Shown here: one piece after another, positions 1 to 7,957 of the stretch
How the letters are laid out: each line of letters starts with the position of its first letter
How positions within the stretch are numbered: the stretch's first letter is position 1
NCBI GenBank assembly: GCA_021808195.1
Contig: JAKBCE010000055.1
Span: forward strand, 1-15,951
From: Pseudomonadota bacterium
GTDB taxonomy: Bacteria; Pseudomonadota; Gammaproteobacteria; Steroidobacterales; Steroidobacteraceae
Direction of reading: 5' to 3'
Length of the DNA stretch: 15,951 bases
The notes under the pieces: model-generated
What the model was told of the DNA's origin: nothing
The model's input: the letters and a program-made list of their open reading frames with translations, nothing else
Databases searched by the model: none
Program-made: the position numbers and the translations under genes

Positions 1-430
1 CATGATCCGAAAGACCGAACACGGCATCCCGGGCACCAAGTACCTGACGCGCGAGTTCTTCGAGTCGGCCGAATATCAGCGCATCGCGGAGCTTGCCCGA
101 ACGCTCGCCGGACTGATCGGCGAGGGCGCGTTCGTCACCCGCGGCGAGGCCCGCCAGGCCGTCGGCTCGTTCAAGGAAGTGATGAAGTGGCTGTTCGATC
201 AGGCGCGCAAGGGCCAGACGATCCAGCGCTACAAGGGCCTCGGGGAGATGAATCCGGAGCAGCTGTGGGAGACGACCATCAACCCCGAAACCCGCCGGCT
301 CATGCAGGTGAAGATCGAGGACGCCGTCACCTCGGATGACATCTTCACCACCCTGATGGGCGATCAGGTCGAACCGCGCCGCGAGTTCATCGAGAAGAAC
401 GCGCTGTCGGTCACCAACCTGGATATCTGA
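1..430 (+). CDS. gyrB: DNA gyrase subunit B, C-terminal part (5' truncated by window edge)
   Basis: GyrB is the ATPase/TOPRIM subunit of the type II topoisomerase that introduces negative supercoils into DNA with GyrA. Only the last ~143 residues are here; the reading frame is open to the window edge, so the first ATG (base 2) is internal. The stretch containing [18 protein letters not shown], followed by FTTLMGD, VEPRR and a terminal N-L-D-I, is the very conserved C-terminal TOPRIM/tail region of GyrB; the PEQLWETT form is typical of gamma/betaproteobacteria rather than ParE. It ends with TGA and is followed convergently by the MttB-like gene 26 bp away. Family knowledge: gyrB is normally in the dnaA-dnaN-recF-gyrB block near the origin, so this end of the window is probably origin-proximal. 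Confidence 0.97.
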   Translation, partial: MIRKTEHGIPGTKYLTREFFESAEYQRIAELARTLAGLIGEGAFVTRGEARQAVGSFKEVMKWLFDQARKGQTIQRYKGLGEMNPEQLWETTINPETRRLMQVKIEDAVTSDDIFTTLMGDQVEPRREFIEKNALSVTNLDI

Positions 431-454
431 ACAGCTCTCGCGCCGCCCCGGCCT

Positions 455-466
455 CGTCAGCTGACG
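455..466. repeat. 12-bp perfect palindrome at the gyrB/MttB-like convergent junction
   Basis: CGTCAGCTGACG is a perfect 12-base palindrome that overlaps the stop codon of the minus-strand MttB-like gene, 25 bp beyond the gyrB stop. It has no loop and no T-run on either side, so it is a poor intrinsic terminator. It may be chance or a protein-binding dyad. Confidence 0.3.
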
Positions 467-2007
467 TCATCCGGCAACGCCGCCTTGCGCTGCGCGATGT
501 ACTCGCGCAGCTGCTCATCCCTGGACGGATCGAGCGGCGGCGCCTCGTACCCGGCGAGCATGGCCTTCCATTTCTTGTTCGCCCGGGTGAGTTGATCCTG
601 AGAGCCCTCGGCACTCCACTGCTCGTAGGAGTTGTTGTCGGCGACCTCGAAGTCGTAGAACGCCGTCTCGTAATTGGCCAGCGTGTGCGCCGACCCCAGG
701 AAGTGCTTGCCGGGGCCCACCTCGCGGAACGCATCAAGGGCGAAGGCGTTCTCGTCGAGCGTCATGCCTCTGGCCAGGGTATGCATTGCCCCGCATTGAT
801 CGACGTCCATGACGAACTTCTCATACGACATGGCGAGCCCGCCCTCCAGCCAGCCCGCAGAATGCAGAATGAAATTTGCACCGGCGAAGAAAGCCGGCCA
901 CATGGAATTCGCACTTTCGTAGGCCGCCTGGGCATCGGCGACCTTCGAGGCGCACAGGTTGCCGCCGCAGCGCAGCGGAACGCCGAGACGGCGGGCCAGC
1001 TGACCGATGACCAGATAAGCGAGCGCTGGCTCGGGTGTGCCGAACGTGGGTGCGCCGCTGCGCAACGACATCGAGGAGAGAAAATTGCCGAGAATGGCCG
1101 GTGACCCGGGCCGCTCCAGCTGCGCCAGCGCAACACAGAACACGGCTTCGGCGAAACACTGCGCCAGGGCGCCGGCGGTCGTCACCGGACCCATCGCGCC
1201 GCCGAGAATGAACGGCACGCACACCGGGGCCTGATTGGCCGCCGCATAGGTGCGAATGACCCGGCTGGCCTCCCCGTCGAGCACCAGCGGCGAATTGACG
1301 TTGACGTTACCGAGAATCACACAGTGCTCGGCGACGAATTCGGCGCCGAACAGAATCCGGCACATCTCGATCGAGTCCGCCGCCCGCGCGGCGTTCGTGA
1401 CCGCACCCATGAATGGCTTGTCCGACCATCGCATGTGCGCATAAACCATGTCCAAGTGCCGCTTGTTCACCGGCACGTCCACCGGCTCGCAAACCGTTCC
1501 GCCGGAGTGGTGCAGCCACGGCGCCAGATAGGCGAGCTTCACGAAATTCTGAAAGTCCTCGAGCGTACCGTACCGCCTGCCACGGTCGAGGTCCGAGACG
1601 AACGGTGACCCGTAGGAGGGCGCGAGCACGGTTGCGGTACCGCCGATCCGTACGCTGTGCGCCGGGTTGCGCGCATGTTGAACGAACTCCCGGGGCGCCG
1701 AGCGACGAACGATCTCTCGCGCTAGGCCCGCCGGCACGTGCACGCGCCATTCGCCGGAGATGGATGCGCCCGCCTGGCGCCAGAGCCGGATGGCCTGCGC
1801 ATCGCCGCGGATTTCCAACCCGATCTCCTCGAGCAACCGATCCGCGTGCCACTCGATCGACTCGAGCCCTTCGGCCGACAGCAACTCGCATGGCGGCATG
1901 GCCCGTGTGATGTACGCCGGGCCGGCTGGTCGGATCGCGCGCTGCGCCCTGCGTGCATCGCGTGCGCTGACGCGCCCCTTGCGCGCCGCCGTCGGGCTAT
2001 CGGACAT
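457..2007 (-). CDS. MttB-family (trimethylamine/betaine-type) corrinoid methyltransferase homologue, non-pyrrolysine
   Basis: This 516-residue protein belongs to the MttB superfamily, TIM-barrel enzymes that transfer a methyl group from a methylated amine (trimethylamine, glycine betaine and related quaternary amines) to a corrinoid protein in the cytoplasm. Visible family features are the basic N-terminal leader followed by YITRAMPPCELLSAEG, the WHADRLLEEIG helix, the central HSGGTVCEP and KPFMGAVT segments, and the C-terminal blocks GGNLCASK, DAQAAYES, HSAGWLEGGLAMSYEKFVMD and EVGPGKHFLGSAHTL. The frame has no in-frame TAG, so it is a non-pyrrolysine member, as in glycine betaine methyltransferase-type proteins. 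I chose the ATG at 2007 because the leader then matches the family; an upstream in-frame GTG at 2064 would add 19 unlikely residues and lies in a structured dyad. The gene is divergent from the AraC-type regulator. No corrinoid partner is nearby. Substrate cannot be read from sequence. Confidence 0.88.
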   Translation of the reverse strand: MSDSPTAARKGRVSARDARRAQRAIRPAGPAYITRAMPPCELLSAEGLESIEWHADRLLEEIGLEIRGDAQAIRLWRQAGASISGEWRVHVPAGLAREIVRRSAPREFVQHARNPAHSVRIGGTATVLAPSYGSPFVSDLDRGRRYGTLEDFQNFVKLAYLAPWLHHSGGTVCEPVDVPVNKRHLDMVYAHMRWSDKPFMGAVTNAARAADSIEMCRILFGAEFVAEHCVILGNVNVNSPLVLDGEASRVIRTYAAANQAPVCVPFILGGAMGPVTTAGALAQCFAEAVFCVALAQLERPGSPAILGNFLSSMSLRSGAPTFGTPEPALAYLVIGQLARRLGVPLRCGGNLCASKVADAQAAYESANSMWPAFFAGANFILHSAGWLEGGLAMSYEKFVMDVDQCGAMHTLARGMTLDENAFALDAFREVGPGKHFLGSAHTLANYETAFYDFEVADNNSYEQWSAEGSQDQLTRANKKWKAMLAGYEAPPLDPSRDEQLREYIAQRKAALPDDVS

Positions 2008-2021
2008 GAGCCAGTTCCGCC

Positions 2022-2069
2022 ATGTGTGTGTCGCAACCAACGCTCGACGCGAGCTTGGACACACACCAT
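2022..2069 (-). promoter_or_regulatory. Nested inverted repeat in the presumed leader of the MttB-like gene
   Basis: Reading the minus strand toward the start codon at 2007, a 9-bp perfect pair (GTGTGTGTC at 2066-2058 with GACACACAC at 2032-2024) is extended by three more pairs after a one-base bulge. It encloses a second hairpin (GCTCG-CGT-CGAGC, 2054-2042). The outer 3' arm ends 14 bases before the ATG, directly abutting a weak GGCGGA ribosome-binding sequence. It could be an RNA leader structure or a DNA operator dyad. No known riboswitch consensus (for example a B12 box) was recognised. Confidence 0.45.
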
Positions 2070-2476
2070 AGCGCGCAGCGCGGCGCAGGTGCCTTGGTTC
2101 CAGCCGCCCATTGCTAGGAATTCGACCACGATTGCGCTCGCACCCTGGGTGGGGATACCGGTCACGGCTGCGGCCCAGATCCCCGGCCGCCTATCGTCCC
2201 CGGCTCTGAGCGACGACGCGAAGGCTGTCCCGCGAACCCCCGGGTTCGGCGGCACCCCCGGGCGGGGCAATCGCCCGCCAACGCTCGGAGTGCCACCCCG
2301 TCCGCGGCGCACGCCGGGCAACTCTCGGCCGAAGACCGATCATCCCGGCTTGCGCCGGAAGGGCACTTGCGGCACCGTCAGCACCGGGGGATTCGTACTG
2401 CATCGAACGACTCGCTGCCCGGGCACCGGTGCGCCGACGATTCGGTACAACAAATTGCGGCGGAGAATCGACGAAC
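2070..2476. other. Divergent intergenic region between the MttB-like gene and the AraC-type regulator
   Basis: About 400 bp without a believable gene; frames crossing it lack family features and are antisense extensions. It should hold the divergent promoters, but no convincing -35/-10 pair was found. It contains three hairpin-forming dyads: CGAACCC/GGGTTCG with a 2-base loop (2233-2248), GGCGGG/CCCGCC with a 7-base loop (2261-2279), and CCGGC/GCCGG with a 4-base loop (2345-2358). The last sits in a CATCCCGG...CCGG context that resembles intergenic REP-type palindromes, but only one copy is in the window. Confidence 0.5.
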
Positions 2477-3571
2477 GTGAACTCGGCAGACCAGAGCTCC
2501 GACCTTGCCGCAGACGGCCGCTCGTGCAATCAGGGGTTGTTCCGGGCCATGCTGGCTGGGCCCGGGCGCACGCTGGCGGATGCCTTCGAGAGTCTCGAGC
2601 GCGCACCCCACCTCGAGCGAGTCCTGCGTCACCCCACTCGGCCCCTGATCGGCGCGCGCCTCACCGTGGCGCCGGATGAAGGCGAGGGCTACTGGGAATT
2701 GACCCGCATCCGGGATGAAATTTACGTCGTCATCGCCAACGTCGCGTACAACGAGCCGCGCTTCGAGCTCGTCCCGGGCGATGGTCTGGTCCAGTTCGAC
2801 TTCAAGATCTCCGGTGACCTGACGCTTGCAGTCAGCCGCACCGAACCGGTTCGGTGGAATCGCCCCTCGCTGCTGGTCTGGTCGCAGCCCAAGGGCGTGG
2901 ACATCAACGAGTGGACGGCCCCGCGCGCGCGCGAGCAATTCATCATCGTCAGCATGCGGCCGCAATTCTTCGCGGAAACCTTCCTGCCGGCCGGAACCGG
3001 GGTACCGGACGCTCTGAAGGCGTTCGTCTCCGGCCGCGCCGAGCAGATCACCTACTGCCAGCAGCCGCTGTCCGCGCAGACCCTGGATGTCGCCATGCGG
3101 CTGATCAATAACCAGCACGCCGGAACACTCGCACTGGTATACACGGAAGCCCTGGCCCTTGAGCTGATGTGTCACGCCGTCGCGAGCCTGTCGGCACCGA
3201 CGGCCGTGCCCGTGGAGCAGTTCAGCGAGCGCGAGCTGCGCTGTCTGCATGCGGCGCGAGCGATCGTGATGCGCCAATTCGCGCCTGCGCCGACAATCGA
3301 CAAGCTCGCCCGCTCGGTCGGTATGTCGAAATCGATCCTGACCAAGGGCTTCAAGGCCGTATTTGGGGAGACGATCTTCGACTTCAGCCTGAGCTGTCGG
3401 ATGCGTCACGCCCTAACTCTCATTCGCGACCAGGGATGGTCAGTCGAGCGGGCCGGCCAGGCGGTCGGCTATGCGCATCCGACGTCATTCACGACGGCTT
3501 TTCGCCGTCATTTCGGCATGCGACCGATCGATATCCGGCGCAACAAAGCGCACTCGCGGTCGAACTCCTAG
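2477..3571 (+). CDS. AraC-family transcriptional regulator (PchR-like)
   Basis: A 364-residue DNA-binding regulator. The C-terminal ~100 residues form the AraC/XylS double helix-turn-helix: TIDKLARSVGMSKSILTKGFKAVFG is the first HTH, and WSVERAGQAVGYAHPTSFTTAFRRHFGMRP carries the second HTH and the usual closing GxxP-type segment. The ~250-residue N-terminal part looks like the sensing domain of PchR-type regulators, which often control an adjacent TonB-dependent receptor, but I cannot identify its ligand. I prefer the GTG at 2477 because GGAGAA lies 9 bases upstream; the GTG at 2429 and the ATG at 2550 are alternatives. It sits divergent from the MttB-like gene and 147 bp before the receptor gene, so it could regulate either or both. 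Its own ligand may be the transported compound (inference). Confidence 0.9.
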   Translation: MNSADQSSDLAADGRSCNQGLFRAMLAGPGRTLADAFESLERAPHLERVLRHPTRPLIGARLTVAPDEGEGYWELTRIRDEIYVVIANVAYNEPRFELVPGDGLVQFDFKISGDLTLAVSRTEPVRWNRPSLLVWSQPKGVDINEWTAPRAREQFIIVSMRPQFFAETFLPAGTGVPDALKAFVSGRAEQITYCQQPLSAQTLDVAMRLINNQHAGTLALVYTEALALELMCHAVASLSAPTAVPVEQFSERELRCLHAARAIVMRQFAPAPTIDKLARSVGMSKSILTKGFKAVFGETIFDFSLSCRMRHALTLIRDQGWSVERAGQAVGYAHPTSFTTAFRRHFGMRPIDIRRNKAHSRSNS

Positions 3572-3609
3572 AAAATCCCCCGCGCGCACGAAGGCGGCTC
3601 GCGTCTCAC

Positions 3610-3642
3610 GCGCGTATCGTCTCGACAAACTGGCGCGTGTCG
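3610..3642 (+). promoter_or_regulatory. Candidate AraC-type direct repeat upstream of the TonB receptor gene
   Basis: GCGCGTATCG (3610-3619) and GCGCGTGTCG (3633-3642) match at 9 of 10 bases and are 23 bp apart, near the two-helical-turn spacing of AraC-family half-sites. The second repeat overlaps where the -35 element would lie if TGTAAC at 3663-3668 is the -10 (17-bp spacer, poor -35). That arrangement suits an activator-dependent promoter. It rests on one pair of repeats in GC-rich DNA. Confidence 0.35.
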
Positions 3643-3718
3643 GTTAGACGCCGGCGGCGGGCTGTAACCAGACAGCTGCGCATGCGGCGCATCCATGGCC
3701 ATGTACCGGGGGATCGAT

Positions 3719-6292
3719 ATGCAAGACTCAAGCGCGCGGTCGTACCGCACCAAGCAGGCGCTCGGAGCTCAGCGGCGCGTTCTGCCTGCCGTTGGAGCGG
3801 CTGTCTGCCTGGCTCTCTACGGACAGCTGCCGCAGGCCCAGGCTGCCGATTCGACCCAGACTGCAGCGATAGCGCCGGCCGGCCAATCCGCACCGCATAC
3901 GGCCGCCGCTGCTGAGGACGCGTTGCCCGCGACGCTGCAGGAAATCACGGTCACCGCGACCCGACACCGGCAGTCCGCGCTGTCGGTGCCGGAGAGTCTG
4001 GCCGTCGTCACGCCCCAACAGCTCTCCGACGCGGGGGTCACGGGCATCGCCTCGCTCGCCAACGCGGTTCCGGGCCTCAGCATGTTCGATTTCGGGGCGC
4101 GACTGGCGGGAGCGACCGTACCGATCATCCGCGGAATCAATGCCACAGGTGAGCCTCTGCGGGGCTTTCGCAGCTTCGAACAGAGCCCCGTAGGAGTCTA
4201 TGTCGACAACTCCCCGGTAGGCGGATACATCCAGCTCATCGACCTGAACCGCATCGAGGTTCTGCGCGGACCGCAGGGCACCCTGTATGGCGCCGGCTCG
4301 CTCGCCGGGACTATCCGGCTGATTCCGAATGACCCAAAACTGAACCGATTCTCCGGCAGAGTGGACGTTGGCGGCGACAGCGTGACCCACTCCACCGGGA
4401 CTGGCTATACCCTCGGCGGCGTACTGAACCTGCCCATCGGCCACAAGCTGGCATTCCGCGCGGCTGCCAAGTATGACTACCAGCCCGGATGGATCAACGT
4501 CTACGGTCTGCTGAAACGAACCAACCCAGGACTGTTCGGTACCCCGGTGCTGGCCAACCCAGCCGACCCGGTCGGTAGCTCCGCCATTTACTCACACCGA
4601 TCGGACTGGAACTGGCAGAAGACCTTCACGGGGCGCGCCGCGCTCCTGTGGCAGCCGATCGACTCCTTCAAGGCGGTGCTCGCGATTCTGCATACCAGTC
4701 TGCGCGGCGACGGCGGTCCACAGGTGAATCCCGACTTCAAGGGTGGCGTCTCACCGATCGATCCCACGGTGAGCTTGCCGCCTGGCGGACCGTATCAGGA
4801 ATTCTCGCAGATCAATCAGCCGTATTCGCGCTACACGAACCTGCTCAGTCTCGACATGAGCTACGACGCCGGATTCGCCACGCTGGCGTCCACTACCTCT
4901 TATCGCACGACCAGCGGCCAGCTCCTCGAAGACGACAGCTACCGCATCGCCGGCGTAGATGGAGGGGCGTACCTGTCGTACTACGCCGGAATGCCCACCA
5001 ATCCGCGTTTCGTATACGACTACCAGTTCGCCGATCACTCGCATGCCTTCACGCAGGAGGTGCGGCTGGTATCGAACACCCGACTGTGGAACATGTTCGA
5101 CTACGTCGTCGGAGCGTTCTACGACAAGCAGACGCGCCAAGGTGCCTGGAATATCGCCAATCCCGGCTCGCCGGAGCGCTCCGTCGCCCAAGGCTGCACG
5201 AGCGCGGTCTACTACGGCTCGACGTATCCGGCGTGCCTGGTCACGAGCGGCCCCAATGATCTCGTCTTCACGCAGGTCGATACCCAGAGATTCCAGGAAG
5301 AGTCCGTCTACGGCGATCTCACGTGGCATTTCGCCCGGCACGCTCGCATGACTGGCGGCTACAGGCACTACATCGAGCAATTCACCGACGCCCAGCTGTA
5401 CGACGATTACACCTTTCCCACGTTCATTCCGGCGACGCCGCACAACGCTCCGGCTTCGGCGAACATCGGAAAACTCGACGTCTCCTACCAGTACGTGCCG
5501 AACCAATATGCCTATGCCCTGTGGTCACAGGGGTTTCGTCGCGGCGGAGCCAATTCGGTACCGCTCACCGGCCCGTTCCAGGAGAGCCCGCTGCTGCGAA
5601 CCTACGCGCCCGACCGTACCAACAACTATGAAATCGGGCTGAAGGGGCAGTTCGCGGACGGACTGAGCTACGCTTTCGACGTCTTCGACGTCAAATGGAA
5701 CCGACCCCAGATTTCCTCGAGTCTGCCGGACGGCAATCTGGCCGTCTTCAATGCCAACACGGCCGAGTCCAAGGGCTTCGAGCTCCAGACCTCCGGGCCA
5801 CTGTTCTTGCGCGGCCTCACCTACAACTTCGGCATCACCTACGCAGACGCCAAGCTGACCAGCGGTTTCTCGCTGCCCGCCAATAACGGCCTCGGCACCG
5901 TCGTTCCGGGCGAGCTTACCGGCTCATCGGGCGAGCGGCTGCCGGGCAGCCCCAAGACCAGCATCACTGCGGACATCGATTACCAGCGAATGCTCGTGCC
6001 GGGCTACCGGCTCGCGCTGTCCCTGACCGGCAGCTATCGCAGCCCGGCCATCATGGCGCTGACGGCTGCTGAGGGCTCATCGGGCATTCAACGGTCCTCG
6101 AGCTACCTGGTGATGAACACATCGGCATCGCTCGCCCACTATCCATGGCGGACAACCGTCTACGTCACCAATCTCGCGAACAAGCGTGAAATACTTGCGC
6201 CTCCGACCCTGTTTGCGTTCGACAACCTGACGAACGACTACGTCGTGAACCCGCCGCGAGTGATCGGGGTGCGCGTCGGCTACCGCTTCTGA
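3719..6292 (+). CDS. TonB-dependent outer-membrane receptor
   Basis: An 857-residue outer-membrane active transporter energised by TonB-ExbBD. From the chosen start there is a basic N-terminus and a hydrophobic segment (VLPAVGAAVCLALYG, ~21-35) with likely signal cleavage near AQAA (~43), then the TonB box EITVTA at ~75-80. A plug domain (~85-210) follows with VPIIRGINATG, SPVGVYVDNSPVGGYIQLIDLNRIEVLRGPQGTLYGAGSLAGTIRLI, then a ~22-strand barrel ending in the aromatic VGYRF needed for BAM assembly. Start: ATG at 3719 has GGGGGA five bases upstream; in-frame ATGs at 3695 and 3701 lack this. The plug is of the type found in sphingomonad and Steroidobacter-like receptors for organic substrates as well as iron chelates. 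The ligand is not readable; placement after a PchR-like regulator is consistent with either siderophore or organic substrate. Confidence 0.93.
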   Translation: MQDSSARSYRTKQALGAQRRVLPAVGAAVCLALYGQLPQAQAADSTQTAAIAPAGQSAPHTAAAAEDALPATLQEITVTATRHRQSALSVPESLAVVTPQQLSDAGVTGIASLANAVPGLSMFDFGARLAGATVPIIRGINATGEPLRGFRSFEQSPVGVYVDNSPVGGYIQLIDLNRIEVLRGPQGTLYGAGSLAGTIRLIPNDPKLNRFSGRVDVGGDSVTHSTGTGYTLGGVLNLPIGHKLAFRAAAKYDYQPGWINVYGLLKRTNPGLFGTPVLANPADPVGSSAIYSHRSDWNWQKTFTGRAALLWQPIDSFKAVLAILHTSLRGDGGPQVNPDFKGGVSPIDPTVSLPPGGPYQEFSQINQPYSRYTNLLSLDMSYDAGFATLASTTSYRTTSGQLLEDDSYRIAGVDGGAYLSYYAGMPTNPRFVYDYQFADHSHAFTQEVRLVSNTRLWNMFDYVVGAFYDKQTRQGAWNIANPGSPERSVAQGCTSAVYYGSTYPACLVTSGPNDLVFTQVDTQRFQEESVYGDLTWHFARHARMTGGYRHYIEQFTDAQLYDDYTFPTFIPATPHNAPASANIGKLDVSYQYVPNQYAYALWSQGFRRGGANSVPLTGPFQESPLLRTYAPDRTNNYEIGLKGQFADGLSYAFDVFDVKWNRPQISSSLPDGNLAVFNANTAESKGFELQTSGPLFLRGLTYNFGITYADAKLTSGFSLPANNGLGTVVPGELTGSSGERLPGSPKTSITADIDYQRMLVPGYRLALSLTGSYRSPAIMALTAAEGSSGIQRSSSYLVMNTSASLAHYPWRTTVYVTNLANKREILAPPTLFAFDNLTNDYVVNPPRVIGVRVGYRF

Positions 6293-6299
6293 TCGAGGA

Positions 6300-7766
6300 T
6301 CACGCGCCGGCCGGCAGCTCGATCTGCCGGCCGCGCAGGCTCGCTATGAGGGGCGCGAGGTGCTCGCGGTAGTGTCGCCAACGCCCTGAGGAAGAGCCGT
6401 AAATCGGCCGTCGCACCTGGGCGGCGCTGGCGGTGAGCGAGACTGCCGAATTGCGCTCGATTGCGATCGCCGAGTCGCTCCAGGTGAGCCCGCAAAATCG
6501 CGCGGCTGCCGAAGCCGTGCCAATCGGATCACCGACCAATAGCTCGTACTGAACCTCGTGGATGTTCTCGCCCAGAGTCGCTCTCCAGTGCCTGACCAGT
6601 TCGGCATACGCGGCATAGTAGCGCGCGAGATCGTTGAAATCGTAGCTGAACGGGTATGCATCACCGAACAGCGTGCGGAACATCGCGAAGCAGCTGTCGA
6701 GCGGCGTACGACTCACGAGCAGCAGCCTCGCCCGCGGCAGGGCGCGCTGGATAGCGCCCAGATAAAGGTAATTCATCGGCAGCTTCTCAATGATCCACTC
6801 GCCGCGCTGCGCGCGGGCGAGCTGCGCATATCGGGTCGCCACGGCACGCGGGTCTGCTGCTGCCGCGCGGGCGAACACGTCGCCCGGCACCGGCCCCGTC
6901 CGTGCGGACTCTCTACCGAGCAAAGCGCGGGCAAAATTCTCGGTTTCCCCGTTGGAGCGTACCCCGGGGAGATTCAAGAGAATACGCTCGAGCAGCGTGG
7001 TGCCGGATCGCGGCAGACCGATGATGAAGATGAATCGCTCGGAGTTCTCTGCGTCGTCGTGCGCTTGCGGCGAGTTTCCCGGGAAGACCTCCGTGATCCG
7101 GCGCAACTTGTGCTCATCGAGACTGACGTCGTAGTCGAGGTGGCGACGTCGGGTGCCCGCGGCCTCGGCGAACCAGCGAAAAGCCGACTCGAACTGCTGC
7201 AGATCGTCCAGCTCCTTGCCGAGGGCGTAACCGAGAAACACCCGAGCCCGGTCATCGAGGCCCGGTCGCTCAAGGATCCGACGCAGCTCCGTGACGTGAT
7301 TCGCGGCGGCCGTCTGCACCCTGAGCTCCGAGCGCAGCAGAAAGCTGCGGTATTCGTGCGCATCGAGTCCGATGGCACGACTGCAGGCTGCCTCGGCTTC
7401 ATCGAGCCTGCCGAAACTACGCTCGCTCGCCGCGAGGTTGTACCAATGCCGGGCCGTATCCGGCGAGAGCTCGGCGGCGCGCCGATACAGGACATTAGCG
7501 CGTTCGTGGCAGCCGAGATGCAGCGAGACGTACGCGAGTGCGTCACACGCATCGGCCCCGGCAGGCTCGAGCGCGATGGCCTCCCGAACCACCGCATCCG
7601 CCTCCGCGGGGCGGCCCAGTTGCACGAGGATCGTCGCCAACAGTCCGTGCGCCGAGGTGTACACGCGGGCCTCAGCGACGGCTTGCTCGGCGAGGACCCG
7701 CGCCTCCTCCAGACGCCCGGCGCGCATCAGGCGCAGGGCCGCGAAATCAGGTGTTGTGCCGGGCAT
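6300..7766 (-). CDS. TPR-repeat sulfotransferase family protein
   Basis: A 488-residue cytoplasmic-type protein with two parts. Residues ~5-230 are tetratricopeptide-like helix pairs (for example RLEEARVLAEQAVAEA, GRPAEADAVVREAIALEPAG, HERANVLYRRAAELSPDTARHWYNLAASERSFGRLDEAEAACSRAIGL). The C-terminal half is a PAPS-type sulfotransferase: FIFIIGLPRSGTTLLERIL (motif at ~250-257, binding the 5'-phosphosulfate), WIIEKLPMNYLYLGAI, and LLLVSRTPLDSCFAMF (R353 and S358, 3'-phosphate-binding type). Family members of this architecture often lie beside TonB-dependent receptors in proteobacteria, as here, but their acceptor is generally unknown. The ATG at 7766 is chosen because the TPR region begins right after it; longer starts add a Pro/Arg-rich tail that covers the promoter candidate. 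No clear Shine-Dalgarno sequence is seen. It is convergent with the receptor gene (7 bp apart) and divergent from the DgcA-like gene. Confidence 0.87.
   Translation of the reverse strand: MPGTTPDFAALRLMRAGRLEEARVLAEQAVAEARVYTSAHGLLATILVQLGRPAEADAVVREAIALEPAGADACDALAYVSLHLGCHERANVLYRRAAELSPDTARHWYNLAASERSFGRLDEAEAACSRAIGLDAHEYRSFLLRSELRVQTAAANHVTELRRILERPGLDDRARVFLGYALGKELDDLQQFESAFRWFAEAAGTRRRHLDYDVSLDEHKLRRITEVFPGNSPQAHDDAENSERFIFIIGLPRSGTTLLERILLNLPGVRSNGETENFARALLGRESARTGPVPGDVFARAAAADPRAVATRYAQLARAQRGEWIIEKLPMNYLYLGAIQRALPRARLLLVSRTPLDSCFAMFRTLFGDAYPFSYDFNDLARYYAAYAELVRHWRATLGENIHEVQYELLVGDPIGTASAAARFCGLTWSDSAIAIERNSAVSLTASAAQVRRPIYGSSSGRWRHYREHLAPLIASLRGRQIELPAGA
6308..6333. terminator. 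Strong GC hairpin at the receptor/sulfotransferase convergent junction
   Basis: CGGCCGGCAG (6308-6317) pairs perfectly with CTGCCGGCCG (6324-6333) around a 6-base loop. It lies 16 bp past the receptor stop and inside the last codons of the sulfotransferase gene. Position and stem strength suggest a shared transcript end, but neither strand has a T-run after it, so it is not a canonical intrinsic terminator. Confidence 0.45.
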
Positions 7767-7791
7767 AATCGCAGCGTGTGGTGGTGGAATC

Positions 7792-7820
7792 CTTATACCG
7801 CGCGACGAATCGAGGGTCGA
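7792..7820 (-). promoter_or_regulatory. Candidate sigma70 promoter for the sulfotransferase gene
   Basis: On the minus strand TCGACC (7820-7815, 4/6 to TTGACA) and TATAAG (7797-7792, 5/6 to TATAAT) are separated by exactly 17 bp. Transcription would begin near 7785, about 19 bases before the ATG at 7766. This also supports the shorter start for that gene. Confidence 0.4.
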
Positions 7821-7957
7821 GCCTGCCCAGGCGCAGATTCGAGGCACGCCCGCGAAAAACCTGATTTCCTAGCATCCGAGCGCGATTGGCAAGACCACAC
7901 CGGCAACCCCCGCGTTATGGTCGTGCGCAGGCCGGCCGCCCATCCAGGAAGCGACGC

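Noticed and set aside
457..2064. Upstream GTG at 2064 as start of the MttB-like gene
   Set aside because: The added residues do not resemble the family N-terminus, and the segment forms a strong dyad better explained as leader or operator.
2008..2476. Cobalamin riboswitch upstream of the MttB-like gene
   Set aside because: Looked for a B12-box-like GCCACTG core on the minus strand because MttB proteins work with corrinoids; none was found.
1738..2679. 313-codon plus-strand frame spanning the divergent intergenic region
   Set aside because: It overlaps both the MttB-like gene and the regulator, and its translation is Pro/Arg-rich without family resemblance.
2378..3409. 343-codon minus-strand frame antisense to the AraC-type gene
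   Set aside because: The plus strand has an intact double HTH; the opposite frame lacks any motif and a plausible ribosome-binding site.
3694..3703. CATGGCCATG palindrome upstream of the receptor start
   Set aside because: A 10-bp palindrome made of overlapping in-frame ATG codons; common by chance and without context.
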